This document shows, one piece after another, positions 1 to 10,099 of a DNA stretch of 64,000 nt. The notes under the pieces are model-generated. The model was not told where the DNA came from and searched no databases. It saw only the letters and a list, made by a program, of their open reading frames with translations. Numbering within the stretch: the first letter of the stretch is position 1; each line of letters opens with the position of its first letter. The translations under genes and the position numbers were made by a program. Source of the DNA: Chrysopilus asiliformis (taxonomy: Eukaryota; Arthropoda; Insecta; Diptera; Rhagionidae); contig OZ035960.1 of NCBI GenBank assembly GCA_964034945.1, positions 72,183,445-72,247,444 of the forward strand, given 5' to 3'.

Positions 1-658
1 AATGTTGAAAATATCAAAGAAATATTTCTTTTAGTCATTTATTTACAAATTTAATGAATGATTTTTTATATATTTGTATTTTTAACAACACATGTCAGTG
101 AACTAATAAAAGTTTTATTATCGGCTTACGAATAGAATGTACCAATTAATTTTTTTTCTAACTACAAACGACATATAAGAGGTTTAATATTGGTAAACTT
201 TAGGGGCGAAAAAGATCTAACAGAAAGGTTAATTATAAAAATCGTAAATAATGTAACGGAAAAAATAACATTATCCATTTTGAAAATGAATATATATGAC
301 ATAAAATGGGGTGACAAATTATTATTTTTTGATTTTCTTCTGTAATAATAATATTAACGATGTTCAGACAAAAGAAAATTAACAGATATCTAAATTATCA
401 CAAAAAATGTAAGATATCTTAAATTAGTCAAAAGAAAAATGTTCAATGGAAAAATTATATTTGAAGTCGATTATATTTTCTCCTTCGTAGTGGCTCTCAC
501 ACATTCTTTTACCTACACTTACTTCTGTGACCAGTTTATTCGATTCGTTTTAATATTGTTCGAGTTTAACAGTAAACCGTTTCGTACCTCTGACAACTTC
601 CGAGTGAATTTTTTTGCAACAATACGGAACATTGAATATATAGTTGAATAGTAAAAAA
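1..658 (+). promoter_or_regulatory. Upstream region and leader of H1 copy 1
   Basis: AT-rich non-coding DNA precedes H1 and is conserved in the inverted copy at 4417-5074. I find no convincing TATA box at a useful distance. This fits what is known for Drosophila H1, whose promoter is TATA-less and TRF2-dependent, but the match is inference. The translation start sits in an A-rich context (six A before ATGG). Pieces of this region recur at 8812-8842 and 10063-10110 plus 10660-10735, showing that degraded H1 flanks also lie in the repeats. Confidence 0.5.
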
Positions 659-1324
659 ATGGCCGAAAACACAGCTACTGAAACAGTCGCCGCACCGCCA
701 GCAGAAGTGAAGAAAACTAAGAAAGCGGCGATTGGTGGAGCAAAGAAGGCTCCAAAAGCTAAACCAAATCATCCACCAACGTCTGACATGGTAAATAGTG
801 CCATCAAAAATTTGAAAGAGCGTGGTGGTTCTTCATTGTCAGCTATAAAGAAATATTTGGCTGTCAATTATAAAGTTGATTCAGATAAATTGGCACCTTT
901 CATCAAGAAATATTTAAAAGTAGCCGTAACCAGTGGCACATTGATTCAGACCAAAGGGAAGGGAGCTTCTGGTTCATTCAAGCTGCCAGCTGGTGCTAAG
1001 GAGAAAGGTCAAAAGGTCAAAAAATCCAAGCAACCAGCCACAGAAAAAAAAGTTGCCAAACCAAAGAAGAAAGCCACAAAACCAGAAACTAAAAAGTCCA
1101 CAGCAACTAAGAAGGCAGCGATAGGTGTGAAAAATGACAAGAAAAAGGAGAGCGCCTCAGCAGCAAAAACTACAAAGAAAAGTGGAGTAGTTAAGGCTAA
1201 ACCAAAAGCGGCCCCAAAACAGAAGCCAACCAAACCAACGAAGGCAGCTGCTAAGAGTCCAAAAGCGCCTAAACCAAAAAAAGCCGCAGGTAAAGCTAAA
1301 AAACCAGTAGCTTCCAAAAAATAA
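659..1324 (+). CDS. H1: Linker histone H1, copy 1
   Basis: Linker histone that binds the nucleosome dyad and linker DNA and compacts chromatin. The 221-residue protein has an Ala/Lys/Pro-rich N-tail (1-37), a globular winged-helix H15 domain (about 38-110, with the motifs [22 protein letters not shown] and [11 protein letters not shown]) and a long Lys/Ala/Pro-rich C-tail (111-221). This is the usual animal H1 layout, slightly shorter than Drosophila H1. I chose the ATG at 659; the same frame is open for 15 nt upstream but only from a TTG. There is no intron. A histone 3' stem-loop follows 61 nt after the stop, marking a replication-dependent histone mRNA. It differs from copy 2 at two residues in the C-tail (N versus K and T versus A). 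Confidence 0.97.
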   Translation: MAENTATETVAAPPAEVKKTKKAAIGGAKKAPKAKPNHPPTSDMVNSAIKNLKERGGSSLSAIKKYLAVNYKVDSDKLAPFIKKYLKVAVTSGTLIQTKGKGASGSFKLPAGAKEKGQKVKKSKQPATEKKVAKPKKKATKPETKKSTATKKAAIGVKNDKKKESASAAKTTKKSGVVKAKPKAAPKQKPTKPTKAAAKSPKAPKPKKAAGKAKKPVASKK

Positions 1325-1385
1325 TCTACTCAAATTGACATTTGGTAATCATAAAAAATGCATGAGTTTACCGCAACCAAAAAAA

Positions 1386-1401
1386 GCTCTTCTCAGGGCT
1401 A
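1386..1401 (+). terminator. Histone mRNA 3' stem-loop, H1 copy 1
   Basis: The sequence AGCTCTTCTCAGGGCT folds into a 6-bp stem (one G-U wobble) with a 4-nt TCTC loop. It is preceded by an A-rich stretch and followed by ACCA. This is the arrangement recognised by stem-loop binding protein in replication-dependent histone mRNAs. A purine-rich AAAGAG about 16 nt downstream (near 1417) could serve as the histone downstream element that pairs with U7 snRNA. Confidence 0.9.
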
Positions 1402-1497
1402 CCAAAAATATTTTTAAAGAGCATTCAAGTTACCGTATGATTTTGAAAATTCCCCTATTTTTAAAAGCTTCTATTTAGCTCACCTTCGTATCTGTTT

Positions 1498-1860
1498 GGC
1501 TGTCGGGGTCAAATCTTGCAATCCAATTTAGACCCGCTCTCCATCCGATTGACTTGAAAGTTTGCACACGTCCCATGACAATACTATATTTTCACTAGTT
1601 TGTTCTTGTAAGGACAAGCGAAGGTCCTGTAGGGATGACATAATTATCGTTGTCCTCAAATGTTCCGGAAAAAAAAACTCATCTCGGGGTTTTTGCGGTC
1701 GCTGAATCCGATTCTGGCATTAGGAAGTCTGTAACGATAACGGAAGATACTGTTGGGCTAAAGTGATTATGTTTTTGCTTTTGGATTTTTCGAAATCTGT
1801 GCAGCCGTTCTTGAGTTATAAGCGTAGTAAATAACGTCATTTTTTTATATATATACTAGC
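1498..1860. repeat. Degenerate Helentron/mini-me-like repeat
   Basis: Non-coding. It resembles the better preserved repeat at 2560-2830, sharing the GTCT-type start, a CGATTGACTTGAAA-like stretch, GTCCTGTA and TCGCTGAATCCGA motifs, but is more diverged. It ends near 1750-1850 with sequence also found at 3520-3560, 5930-5970 and 38510-38560. No ORF of interest. Confidence 0.55.
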
Positions 1861-2500
1861 AGACCCTTCGTTGGCAGCTAAAATTTTTTTGTATAAATTT
1901 TAGAATGCCAAAAAACCATAAATAACTTAAAAAGTTTTGGGAAGACATGTTATCCTTACAGAACCTTCCGTTTCGAATTTTGAAAATCTAATACCGGATT
2001 CGTGATCAGCGACCCCAAAAACCCTATAGTGCCAATTTTTCCGGGGAAAAATGGGAAAAAGGATATTTTCATTATCCTTACAGGACCTTTCGTTTCGAAT
2101 TTTGAAAATCTAATACCGCATTCGTGATCAGCGACCCCAAAAACCCTATAGTGCCCATTTTTTCGTGGAAAAATGGGAAAAAGGATATTTTCATTATCCT
2201 TACAGGACCTTCCGTTTCGAATTTTGAAAATCTAATACCGGATTCGTGATCAGCGACCCCAAAAACCCTATAACGCAAATTTTTCCGGGGAAAAATGGGA
2301 AAAAGGATATTTTCATTATCCTTACAGGACCTGCCGTTTCGAATTTTAAAAATCTACATAGCTAAAAACCTGCTCCTGGCAACACAGATCATTTTGCAAA
2401 AAACCGCGTAAAAATCGGTCCAGTAGTTTTTGAGTTTTGTAATCTCAAACGGACAGACAGACATACAAACATCAATTTTTATATATATAGATAGAGAAAG
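1861..2500. repeat. Helentron-like element with ~122-bp tandem repeats
   Basis: Starts near the motif CTAGCAGACCCTTCGTTGGC. It then holds just over three tandem units of about 122 bp (1946-2345), each with CCTTACAGGACCTTCCGTTT and GTGATCAGCGACCCCAAAAA. It ends with a conserved stretch (ACTACTGGACCGATTTT on the minus strand) and GTCT repeats near 2450-2470. Such layouts are known for non-autonomous Helentron/DINE-1/mini-me elements of flies; the family assignment is inference. Inverted copies lie at 7240-7880 and a direct copy at 38560-39090. Confidence 0.6.
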
Positions 2501-3120
2501 GCACTAAAAGGTAAAAGTAATTATGCTTTTTAAAAGCTTTTATTTAGCTTGCCTTCGTGTCTGTTTGTCTGTCTGTCTGTTTGTCTGTCAGATCAAATCT
2601 TGCAACCCAATTTTGACCCACTTCCACTTGTCCGATTGACTTGAAATTGTGCACACTTATATAAGTCCGATGACAATACAATATTTTCACTACTTCGTCC
2701 TTGTAAGGATAACGGAAGGTCCTGTAAGGATAACGTGATTATCCTTTTCTCCAAATTTTCCGGAAAAAAATCTATTCTGGGGGTTTTTGGGGCCGCTGAA
2801 TCCGAATCTGTCATTAAAAAGTCAGAAAGGATAACGGAAGGTCCTGTAAGGATAACGTGATTATCCTTTTCTCCAAATTTTCCGGAAAAAAATCTATTCT
2901 GGGGGTTTTTGAGGTCGCTGAATCCGAATCTGTCATTAAAAAGTCTGTAAGGATAACGGAAGGTCCTGTAAGGATAACGTGATTATCCTTTTCTCCAAAT
3001 TTTCCGGAAAAAAATCTATTCTGGGGGTTTTTGGGGTCGCTGAATACGATTCTCAAGTTAAAAAGCCTGTAAGGACATCTCAAATGTAAGGATATATATT
3101 CGAAGACTAAAAAGAACAAA
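2501..3120. repeat. Second repeat with ~122-bp tandem units
   Basis: Begins with GTCT repeats (2560-2590), then about three tandem units of roughly 122 bp (2690-3065). Each unit contains GGATAACGGAAGGTCCTGTA and TTTTCCGGAAAAAAATC. The units are related to, but distinct from, those at 1946-2345. Inverted copies at 6380-7240 have about five units and direct copies at 39090-39920 about four and a half, so unit number varies between copies. Small open frames here are by-products of the repeats. Confidence 0.65.
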
Positions 3121-3139
3121 ATAAAAAAAATAAAAATAA

Positions 3140-3385
3140 AAATTTTTAAAAAAAGCTTTTATTAAAAAAGAATGCACTAAAAAGAAAAAAATAATTTTCT
3201 GGACGCTGTGTATCACAAATATAAAAGCTTTTAAAAAGCGAGATAAAGCATAAAACAATAAAATAAAAATTTATCTCACTTTTAAAAAGCTTTTATATTT
3301 GTGATACACAGCGTCCAGAAAATTATTATTTTCTTTTTAGTGCATTCTTTTTTAATAAAAGCTTTTTTTAAAATTTTTTTTTTTA
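3140..3385. repeat. Imperfect palindrome, ~100-bp arms
   Basis: An AT-rich palindrome centred near 3257. Its arms contain GGACGCTGTGTATCACAAAT on one side and the reverse complement on the other, joined by a short AT-rich loop. The same palindrome recurs at 6115-6360. It could extrude a long hairpin. No coding content. Confidence 0.8.
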
Positions 3386-3565
3386 TTTTTTTTACTATTT
3401 CTATATATATTTTTTCCCATTTTAGTGCATTTTTAATTTAAATAAAAATTTTTTTAATAAAATATTTTTTTAATTTTATTCTTTTTAGACATTTTGTATT
3501 TGATTAGTATGACTAAAAATCCAAAAGCAAAAACATAATCACTTTAGCCCAACAGTATCTTTGGT

Positions 3566-3581
3566 AGCCCTGAGAAGAGCT
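3566..3581 (-). terminator. Extra histone stem-loop copy downstream of H1 copy 2
   Basis: A second exact copy of the 16-nt histone stem-loop, 94 nt beyond the first one (3675-3690), still followed on the minus strand by ACCA. It lies in a short duplicated tail of the H1 3' region. Whether it is ever used is unknown. Confidence 0.7.
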
Positions 3582-3674
3582 TTACAAAGGTAAGCTAAAT
3601 AAGAGCTTTTAAAAAAATAGGAGAATTTTCAAAATCATACGGTAACTTGAATGCTCTTTAAAAATATTTTTGGT

Positions 3675-3690
3675 AGCCCTGAGAAGAGCT
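3675..3690 (-). terminator. Histone mRNA 3' stem-loop, H1 copy 2
   Basis: Same 16-nt hairpin as in copy 1 (6-bp stem, TCTC loop, ACCA after it on the minus strand), 60 nt after the H1 stop codon. It should direct non-polyadenylated 3' end formation. Confidence 0.9.
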
Positions 3691-3750
3691 TTATTTGGTT
3701 GCGGTAAACTCATGCATTTTTTATGATTACCAAATGTCAATTTGAGTAGA

Positions 3751-4416
3751 TTATTTTTTGGAAGCTACTGGTTTTTTAGCTTTACCTGCGGCTTTTTTTG
3801 GTTTAGGCGCTTTTGGACTCTTAGCAGCTGCCTTCGTTGGTTTGGTTGGCTTCTGTTTTGGGGCCGCTTTTGGTTTAGCCTTAACTACTCCACTTTTCTT
3901 TGCAGTTTTTGCTGCTGAGGCGCTCTCCTTTTTCTTGTCCTTTTTCACACCGATCGCTGCCTTCTTAGTTGCTGTGGACTTTTTAGTTTCTGGCTTTGTG
4001 GCTTTCTTCTTTGGTTTGGCAACTTTTTTTTCTGTGGCTGGTTGCTTGGATTTTTTGACCTTTTGACCTTTCTCCTTAGCACCAGCTGGCAGCTTGAATG
4101 AACCAGAAGCTCCCTTCCCTTTGGTCTGAATCAATGTGCCACTGGTTACGGCTACTTTTAAATATTTCTTGATGAAAGGTGCCAATTTATCTGAATCAAC
4201 TTTATAATTGACAGCCAAATATTTCTTTATAGCTGACAATGAAGAACCGCCACGCTCTTTCAAATTTTTGATGGCACTATTTACCATGTCAGACGTTGGT
4301 GGATGATTTGGTTTAGCTTTTGGAGCCTTCTTTGCTCCACCAATCGCCGCTTTCTTAGTTTTCTTCACTTCTGCTGGCGGTGCGGCGACTGTTTCAGTAG
4401 CTGTGTTTTCGGCCAT
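3751..4416 (-). CDS. H1: Linker histone H1, copy 2
   Basis: Second complete 221-residue linker histone, convergent with copy 1. The globular H15 domain (about 38-110) is identical to copy 1. The only two differences are in the Lys-rich C-tail, inside [10 protein letters not shown] and AAKTAKKSG. The start is the ATG at 4416, because the frame upstream has only a TTG. It keeps the same upstream region (4417-5074) and 3' stem-loop, so both copies look functional. The high identity suggests recent inverted duplication or gene conversion, the usual mode of evolution of histone repeats. Core histone genes, linked to H1 in many flies, are not seen here. Confidence 0.97.
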   Translation of the reverse strand: MAENTATETVAAPPAEVKKTKKAAIGGAKKAPKAKPNHPPTSDMVNSAIKNLKERGGSSLSAIKKYLAVNYKVDSDKLAPFIKKYLKVAVTSGTLIQTKGKGASGSFKLPAGAKEKGQKVKKSKQPATEKKVAKPKKKATKPETKKSTATKKAAIGVKKDKKKESASAAKTAKKSGVVKAKPKAAPKQKPTKPTKAAAKSPKAPKPKKAAGKAKKPVASKK

Positions 4417-5074
4417 TTTTTTACTATTCAACTATATATTCAATGTTCCGTATTGTTGCAAAAAAATTCACTCGGAAGTTGTCAGAGGTACGAAACGGTT
4501 TACTGTTAAACTCGAACAATATTAAAACGAATCGAATAAACTGGTCACAGAAGTAAGTGTAGGTAAAAGAATGTGTGAGAGCCACTACGAAGGAGAAAAT
4601 ATAATCGACTTCAAATATAATTTTTCCATTGAACATTTTTCTTTTGACTAATTTAAGATATCTTACATTTTTTGTGATAATTTAGATATCTGTTAATTTT
4701 CTTTTGTCTGGACATCGTTAATATTATTATTACAGAAGAAAATCAAAAAATAATAATTTGTCACCCCATTTTATGTCATATATATTCATTTTCAAAATGG
4801 ATACTGTTATTTTTTCCGTTACATTATTTACGATTTTTATAATTAACATTTCTGTTAGATCTTTTTCGCCCCTAAAGTTTACCAATATTAAACCTCTTAT
4901 ATGTCGTTTGTAGTTAGAAAAAAAATTAATTGGTACATTCTATTCGTAAGCCGATAATAAAACTTTTATTAGTTCACTGACATGTGTTGTTAAAAATACA
5001 AATATATAAAAAATCATTCATTAAATTTGTAAATAAATGACTAAAAGAAATATTTCTTTGATATTTTCAACATT

Positions 5075-5678
5075 AATCAATATTCCGTAAAAAAACACTT
5101 TTTTAAACAAACACACTTGAAAGTTTTAGCTATTAGATGTGTTTCAAATTCGTCTTATTTCAAAAGGGAATTTTAAATGCTTTCCATATTTGATAAAAAA
5201 TTTCCATTACAACATAGTTTAAATAAAAATAGGTTCTTTTCTGCATTAGATTGATAACAGAACTTTATATTAAATAACATCAAATTGATTTATCGTGTAA
5301 AAAATCCACTTTGTGTTTTACAATTAGTAACTTATTCAATAAACGAAATAATCATTATCAACTATAACATTGCTTCATTTTGGTTTTTTTTTCGATTTTC
5401 AAATTAGTGATTTTCGAATATATATGTATCTAAGAAAATTTAAAAATGTTCTGCGCTGTCGAAAATTACTTGTGTAGAAAATTTCTGTAACTTTTAACAG
5501 GCAACTATTAAAGCCACTTACTCAGGAACTAATTTTCTAAACTTCCTTGTACTATGCCTAATGCAACAAAATGACGAGTTTAGCAACAACTATCTTATAA
5601 TATTGTGAAAATTAATAAGAGATCAATCAAGCGGGTTTTTTAAAAGGATTAGAACTTTAAAGAACATGTGTGTGCAAT
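5075..5678. other. AT-rich spacer without a gene
   Basis: About 600 bp of AT-rich sequence between the H1 inverted repeat and an H1 3' fragment. I see no ORF, no tRNA and no clear repeat shared with the rest of the window. Confidence 0.6.
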
Positions 5679-5738
5679 GCGCCTAAACCAAAAAAAGCCG
5701 CAGGTAAAGCTAAAAAACCAGTAGCTTCCAAAAAATAA
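5679..5738 (+). pseudogene. H1 3'-end fragment
   Basis: Only the last 19 codons and the stop codon of H1 are present, starting abruptly within the C-tail after unrelated DNA. The H1 3' region follows intact, including the stem-loop. It is the broken end of a third H1 unit and marks a rearrangement breakpoint. It cannot encode a histone. Confidence 0.9.
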
Positions 5739-5798
5739 TCTACTCAAATTGACATTTGGTAATCATAAAAAATGCATGAGTTTACCGCAAAAAAATAA

Positions 5799-5814
5799 AG
5801 CTCTTCTCAGGGCT
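5799..5814 (+). terminator. Histone stem-loop after the H1 3' fragment
   Basis: Exact copy of AGCTCTTCTCAGGGCT followed by ACCA, 60 nt past the stop of the truncated H1. It is an orphan processing signal because the gene body is missing. Confidence 0.85.
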
Positions 5815-5907
5815 ACCAAAAATATTTTTAAAGAGCATTCAAGTTACCGTATGATTTTGAAAATTCTCCTATTTTTTTAAAAGCTCTTATTTAGCTTACC
5901 TTTGTAA

Positions 5908-5923
5908 AGCTCTTCTCAGGGCT
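5908..5923 (+). terminator. Duplicated histone stem-loop
   Basis: A second 16-nt stem-loop 93 nt downstream of the first, the mirror of the pair at 3566 and 3675. H1 copy 1 lacks this extra loop, so two of three 3' regions share the duplication. Confidence 0.7.
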
Positions 5924-5929
5924 ACCAAA

Positions 5930-7880
5930 GATACTGTTGGACTAAAGTGATTATGTTTTTGCTTTTGGATTTTTAGTCATACTAATCAAATACAAAATGT
6001 CTAAAAAGAATAAAATTAAAAAAATATTTTATTAAAAAAATTTTTATTTAAATTAAAAATGCACTAAAATGGGAAAAAATATATATAGAAATAGTAAAAA
6101 AAAATAAAAAAATTTTTTTTAAAAAAAGCTTTTATTAAAAAAGAATGCACTAAAAAGAAAAAAAATAATTTTCTGGACGCTGTGTATCACAAATATAAAA
6201 GCTTTTTAAAAGCGAGATAAATTTTTATTTTATTGTTTTATGCTTTATCTCGCTTTTTAAAAGCTTTTATATTTGTGATACACAGCGTCCAGAAAATTAT
6301 TTTTTTCTTTTTAGTGCATTCTTTTTTAATAAAATCTTTTTTTAAAATTTTTTTTTTTTATTTTTTTTATTTTGTTCTTTTTAGTCTTCGAATATATATC
6401 CTTACATTTGAGATGTCCTTACAGGCTTTTTAACTTGAGAATCGTATTCAACGACCCCAAAAACCCCCAGAATAGATTTTTTTCCGTAAAATTTGGAGAA
6501 AAGGATAATCACGTTATCCTTACAGGATCTTCCGTTATCCTTACAGACTTTTTAATGGCAGATTCGGATTTAGCGACCTCAAAAACCCCCAGAATAGATT
6601 TTTTTCCGGAAAATTTGGAGAAACGGATAATCACGTTATCCTTACAAGACCTTCCGTTATCCTTACAGACTTTTTAATGACAGATTCGGATTCAGCGACC
6701 CCAAAAACCCCAGAATAGATTTTTTTTCCGGAAAATTTGGAGAAAAGGATAATCACGTTATCCTTACAGGATCTTCCGTTATCCTTACAGACTTTTTAAT
6801 TGCAGATTCGGATTTAGCGACCTCAAAAACCCCCAGAATAGATTTTTTTCCGGAAAATTTGGAGAAACGGATAATCACGTTATCCTTACAAGACCTTCCG
6901 TTATCCTTACAGACTTTTTAATGACAGATTCGGATTCAGCGACCCCAAAAACCCCAGAATAGATTTTTTTTCCGGAAAATTTGGAGAAAAGGATAATCAC
7001 GTTATCCTTACAGGACCTTCCGTTATCCTTACAAGGACGAAGTAGTGAAAATATTGTATTGTCATCGGACTTATATAAGTGTGCACAATTTCAAGTCAAT
7101 CGGACAAGTGGAAGTGGGTCAAAAGTGTGTTGCAAGATTTGATCTGACAGACAAACAGACAGACAGACAAACAGACACGAAGGCAAGCTAAATAAAAGCT
7201 TTTAAAAAGCATAATTACTTTTACCTTTTAGTGCCTTTCTCTATCTATATATATAAAAATTGATGTTTGTATGTCTGTCTGTCCGTTTGAGATTACAAAA
7301 CTCAAAAACTACTGGACCGATTTTTACGCGGTTTTTTGCAAAATGATCTGTGTTGCCAGGAGCAGGTTTTTAGCTATGTAGATTTTTAAAATTCGAAACG
7401 GCAGGTCCTGTAAGGATAATGAAAATATCCTTTTTCCCATTTTTCCCCGGAAAAATTTGCGTTATAGGGTTTTTGGGGTCGCTGATCACGAATCCGGTAT
7501 TAGATTTTCAAAATTCGAAACGGAAGGTCCTGTAAGGATAATGAAAATATCCTTTTTCCCATTTTTCCACGAAAAAATGGGCACTATAGGGTTTTTGGGG
7601 TCGCTGATTACGAATGCGGTATTAGATTTTCAAAATTCGAAACGGAAGGTCCTGTAAGGATAATGAAAATATCCTTTTTCCCATTTTTCCCCGGAAAAAT
7701 TGGCACTATAGGGTTTTTGGGGTCGCTGATCACGAATCCGGTATTAGATTTTCAAAATTCGAAACGGAAGGTTCTGTAAGGATAACATTTCTTCCCAAAA
7801 CTTTTTAAGTTATTTATGGTTTTTTGGTATTCTAAAATTTATACAAAAAAATTTTAGCTGCCAACGAAGGGTCTGCTAGT
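5930..7880. repeat. Inverted copy of the Helentron-like block
   Basis: Reverse complement of about 1860-3560. It contains the AT palindrome (6115-6360), about five ~119-bp units with GGATAACGGAAGGTCCTGTA on the minus strand (6470-7045), GTCT repeats (7150-7180 and 7270-7290) and just over three ~122-bp units (7390-7795). It ends near the CTAGCAGACCC-type motif at about 7870. The order and content match, but unit numbers differ. No gene. Confidence 0.8.
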
Positions 7881-8408
7881 ATATATATAAAAAAATGACG
7901 TTATTTACTACGCTTATAACTCAAGAACGGCTGCACAGATTTCGATGATACGCACCAATTCGGACTGGTCTTCGGCCAAGCAAGAAGAATACCCAAGAAA
8001 ATTTCGGAAAATCTCCATGGAAATGCGGGAAACTCATTTTCCACACACAGCGCCATCTGTGATACACGGCGTGTACTAAAAACGAATATGGTTTTGTGTG
8101 GTGGTACCGATAACCAGGTAAAAACACTACGGAGCGGAAAATTGGAAATTTCCACCGGAAAAGTCGGAAAATATTGAAAAACGAAAATTGCATACTTTCA
8201 GGGGTTGCTGGTGGCAGCGGTTTTCTGGTTTACACTTTCAGTAATTCCAAATCAAAAATCCCGATTCCTTTTTCGTTTTGTTAGAAAAGTCGAGAAAAAT
8301 GTTGGAGAAAAGCGGGAATATCGGAAAAATTGAAACTTGCATTTTGTATGTGATTATGGTATGGAAGGAGAAAATATTGTATTTGGAACTGAAAAACGGA
8401 TAATTTTG
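7881..8408. repeat. Non-coding block duplicated at 38045-38560
   Basis: This stretch appears in inverted form at 38045-38560 and nowhere else in the window. It contains short overlapping open frames, but they show no recognisable domain and are the same in both copies only because the DNA is duplicated. Function unknown. Confidence 0.6.
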
Positions 8409-8573
8409 TGGTGGAGCAAAGAAGACTCCAAAAGCTAAACCAAATCATCCACCAACATCTGACATGGTAAATAGTGCCATCAAAAATTTGAAAGAGCGTG
8501 GTGGTTCTTCATTGTCAGCTATAAAGAAATATTTGGCTGTCAATTATAAAGTTGATTCAGATAAATTGGCACC
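8409..8573 (+). pseudogene. H1 globular-domain fragment
   Basis: About 165 bp matching H1 codons from roughly residue 26 to 81, including the first two helices of the globular domain. It ends abruptly after the KLAP motif and runs straight into mini-me-like repeat sequence. The frame remains open across the junction into the GACA/GACG repeats, giving a chimeric open frame, but it lacks an H1 start, the rest of the globular domain and the tail. An inverted duplicate lies at 37880-38044 with the same breakpoints. Confidence 0.9.
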
Positions 8574-8811
8574 CCGTGCGCCCGCAATCCGCACCACAGA
8601 CAGACAGACGGACCGACAAAAAGGCGGACAGACAGACAGACGGACAGACAGACGGACGGACAGATGGACGGACATGCTAAATTCAACTTTTTTCATCATT
8701 CTTAACACACTGGTGTAATTCATTTTTGTGTGCGATGACGGGATCTTGGCGTTACAAGCGGTAAGGCAAAGTTAGTATACCTTTGGTTTCACCATACGGG
8801 TATAAAAATCG
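8574..8811 (-). repeat. mini-me/Helentron-like end with GTCY tract
   Basis: Contains a GACA/GACG tetranucleotide tract (8596-8675) and the conserved terminal segment ending in CCATACGGGTATA. It is the end portion of a dispersed family also seen at 10104, 19629, 20560, 31690, 32157, 37630 and 39930. Dipteran mini-me and DINE-1 elements are known for such GTCY microsatellites. Family assignment is inference. Confidence 0.7.
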
Positions 8812-8842
8812 TAAATAATGTAACAGAAAAAATAACAGTATC

Positions 8843-10062
8843 TGTTCACCATCAACTCCATTTCACCTGAAAAAAACAAAATAAAAATGAAACAATAATA
8901 AGCATAAAACGCAATATACTTACCTCAAATCATCTTCATAAAGACAAGTTCCCGAAGTAAAATCAAGTGGAACACCCTCTCGGGGCAAAGGGTGCTCCAC
9001 CATTTACCTATAAAACGAAAAGAAGACAGTAAATAATCATCATTATTAGGGCAGTTGCCCAAGTGGGAGCAAGCTGCCTTGACCTTACCTTGCCTCCCAT
9101 GTCTGCCACCCATTTCTGCCACCCACTGCTGCCTCTCGGTCCACCTCAAATCCCCTAGTCGAACCTAAAACACCAAAACTACATACTCACTTTTCACATC
9201 AAAACAAAAACTGACACTTGACATCTTCAGCTAGGAAATGTAAAACATTACACTAAAGACCACATTCCCTAGATGACAATTAGAGTACCACTATAAGGTC
9301 CCATGAATAAAGTACAAAGAGCTTATCACGATAATACCAAAATTGTGTATAAGTTTATCCTCTAGAAAAGGGACATCCCCTCCACTACTTTATCGTAGAT
9401 TGGAAATTCCGCTACTTCAGCGAGTATAAAAGACACAGCTCCGCTCGAAGCAAATCACTTCGGTTTCATCTCTCGATCCAATCACATCGTTAACGAACTA
9501 ACGAATCCTAACTCCTATCCCATTTAGGAAGAAACTCAAGAAGTCAATCAGGCAACAGATCCGTTGCAACCAGGCAGAGGATGCGCTGCAATCAGGCAAC
9601 AGATACGTTGCAATCAGGCAGAAGATACGCTGCAATCAAGGCAACAAATACGTTGCAACCAGGCAGAGGATACGCTGCAATCAGGCAACAGATACGTTGC
9701 AATCAGGCAGAAGATACGCTGCAATCAGGCAGAAGCTACGCTGCAATCAGGCAACAGATACGTTGCAACTAGGCTCCAGCTACGTTGCAATCAGGCAGAA
9801 GCTACGCTGCAATCAGGCAGAAGATACGCTGCAATCAGGCAACAGATACTAATAATGATGATTATTTACTGTCTTCTTTTCGTTTTATAGGTAAATGGTG
9901 AAGCACCCTTTGCCCCGAGAGGGTGTTCCACTTGATTTTACTTCGGGAACTTGTCTTTATGAAGATGATTTGAGGTAAGTATATTGGGTTTTATGCTTAT
10001 TATTGTTTCATTTTTATTTTGTTCTTTTTCAGGTGAAATGGAGTTGATGGTGGGCCTGAACA
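8843..10062. mobile_element. Inverted dimer of a BEL/Pao-type LTR
   Basis: 8843-9853 is the 5' part of the same LTR as 40048-41883 (starts TGTTC, promoter TATAAAAG at 9425-9432, 22-bp minisatellite from 9549). At about 9853 it joins the reverse complement of the LTR start, which runs back to 10062. Both outer ends are flanked by the same H1-upstream sequence in opposite orientation (8812-8842 and 10063-10110). It is therefore a head-to-head rearranged LTR sitting in a former H1 upstream region, with no PBS or internal genes. Confidence 0.75.
9549..9846 (+). repeat. 22-bp minisatellite in the LTR (short copy)
   Basis: About 13 units alternating between a CAGATACGTTGCAATCAGGC form and an AAGATACGCTGCAATCAGGC form, each 22 bp. 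Homologous arrays of about 40 units lie at 36035-36893 and 40756-41640. The open frames through it are a repeat artefact. Confidence 0.9.
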
Positions 10063-10099
10063 GATACTGTTATTTTTTCTGTTACATTATTTACGATTT

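Larger units (their letters stand above)
1..1497 (+). repeat. Left arm of an H1-bearing inverted repeat
   Basis: This arm is the reverse complement of about 3590-5074. Position 1 pairs with 5074 and the H1 genes pair exactly in the middle. By eye only a few substitutions separate the arms, for example in the upstream region near 272 and 368 and two amino-acid changes in H1. The arm holds the H1 upstream region, the gene and its 3' processing signals. The inner boundary is where the left copy switches into a Helentron-like repeat after about 1497. Confidence 0.95.
3590..5074 (-). repeat. Right arm of the H1-bearing inverted repeat
   Basis: Reverse complement of 1-1497, carrying H1 copy 2. The outer end matches window position 1 exactly, so the left arm may continue outside the window. 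Beyond 5074 the sequence is unrelated to anything visible at the left. Confidence 0.95.

Noticed and set aside
1009..1317. 102-codon open frame antisense to H1 (also 3758-4066)
   Set aside because: It is the complement of the Lys/Ala/Pro-rich H1 tail, which naturally gives a long hydrophobic antisense frame. It has no independent start signals, and its change between copies follows the H1 changes.
8596..8675. Protein with Thr-Asp-Arg-Gln repeats (8464-8718, 20426-20680, 32245-32556, 37752-37988)
   Set aside because: These frames are translations of GTCY/GACR tetranucleotide tracts in mini-me-like repeats, not proteins.
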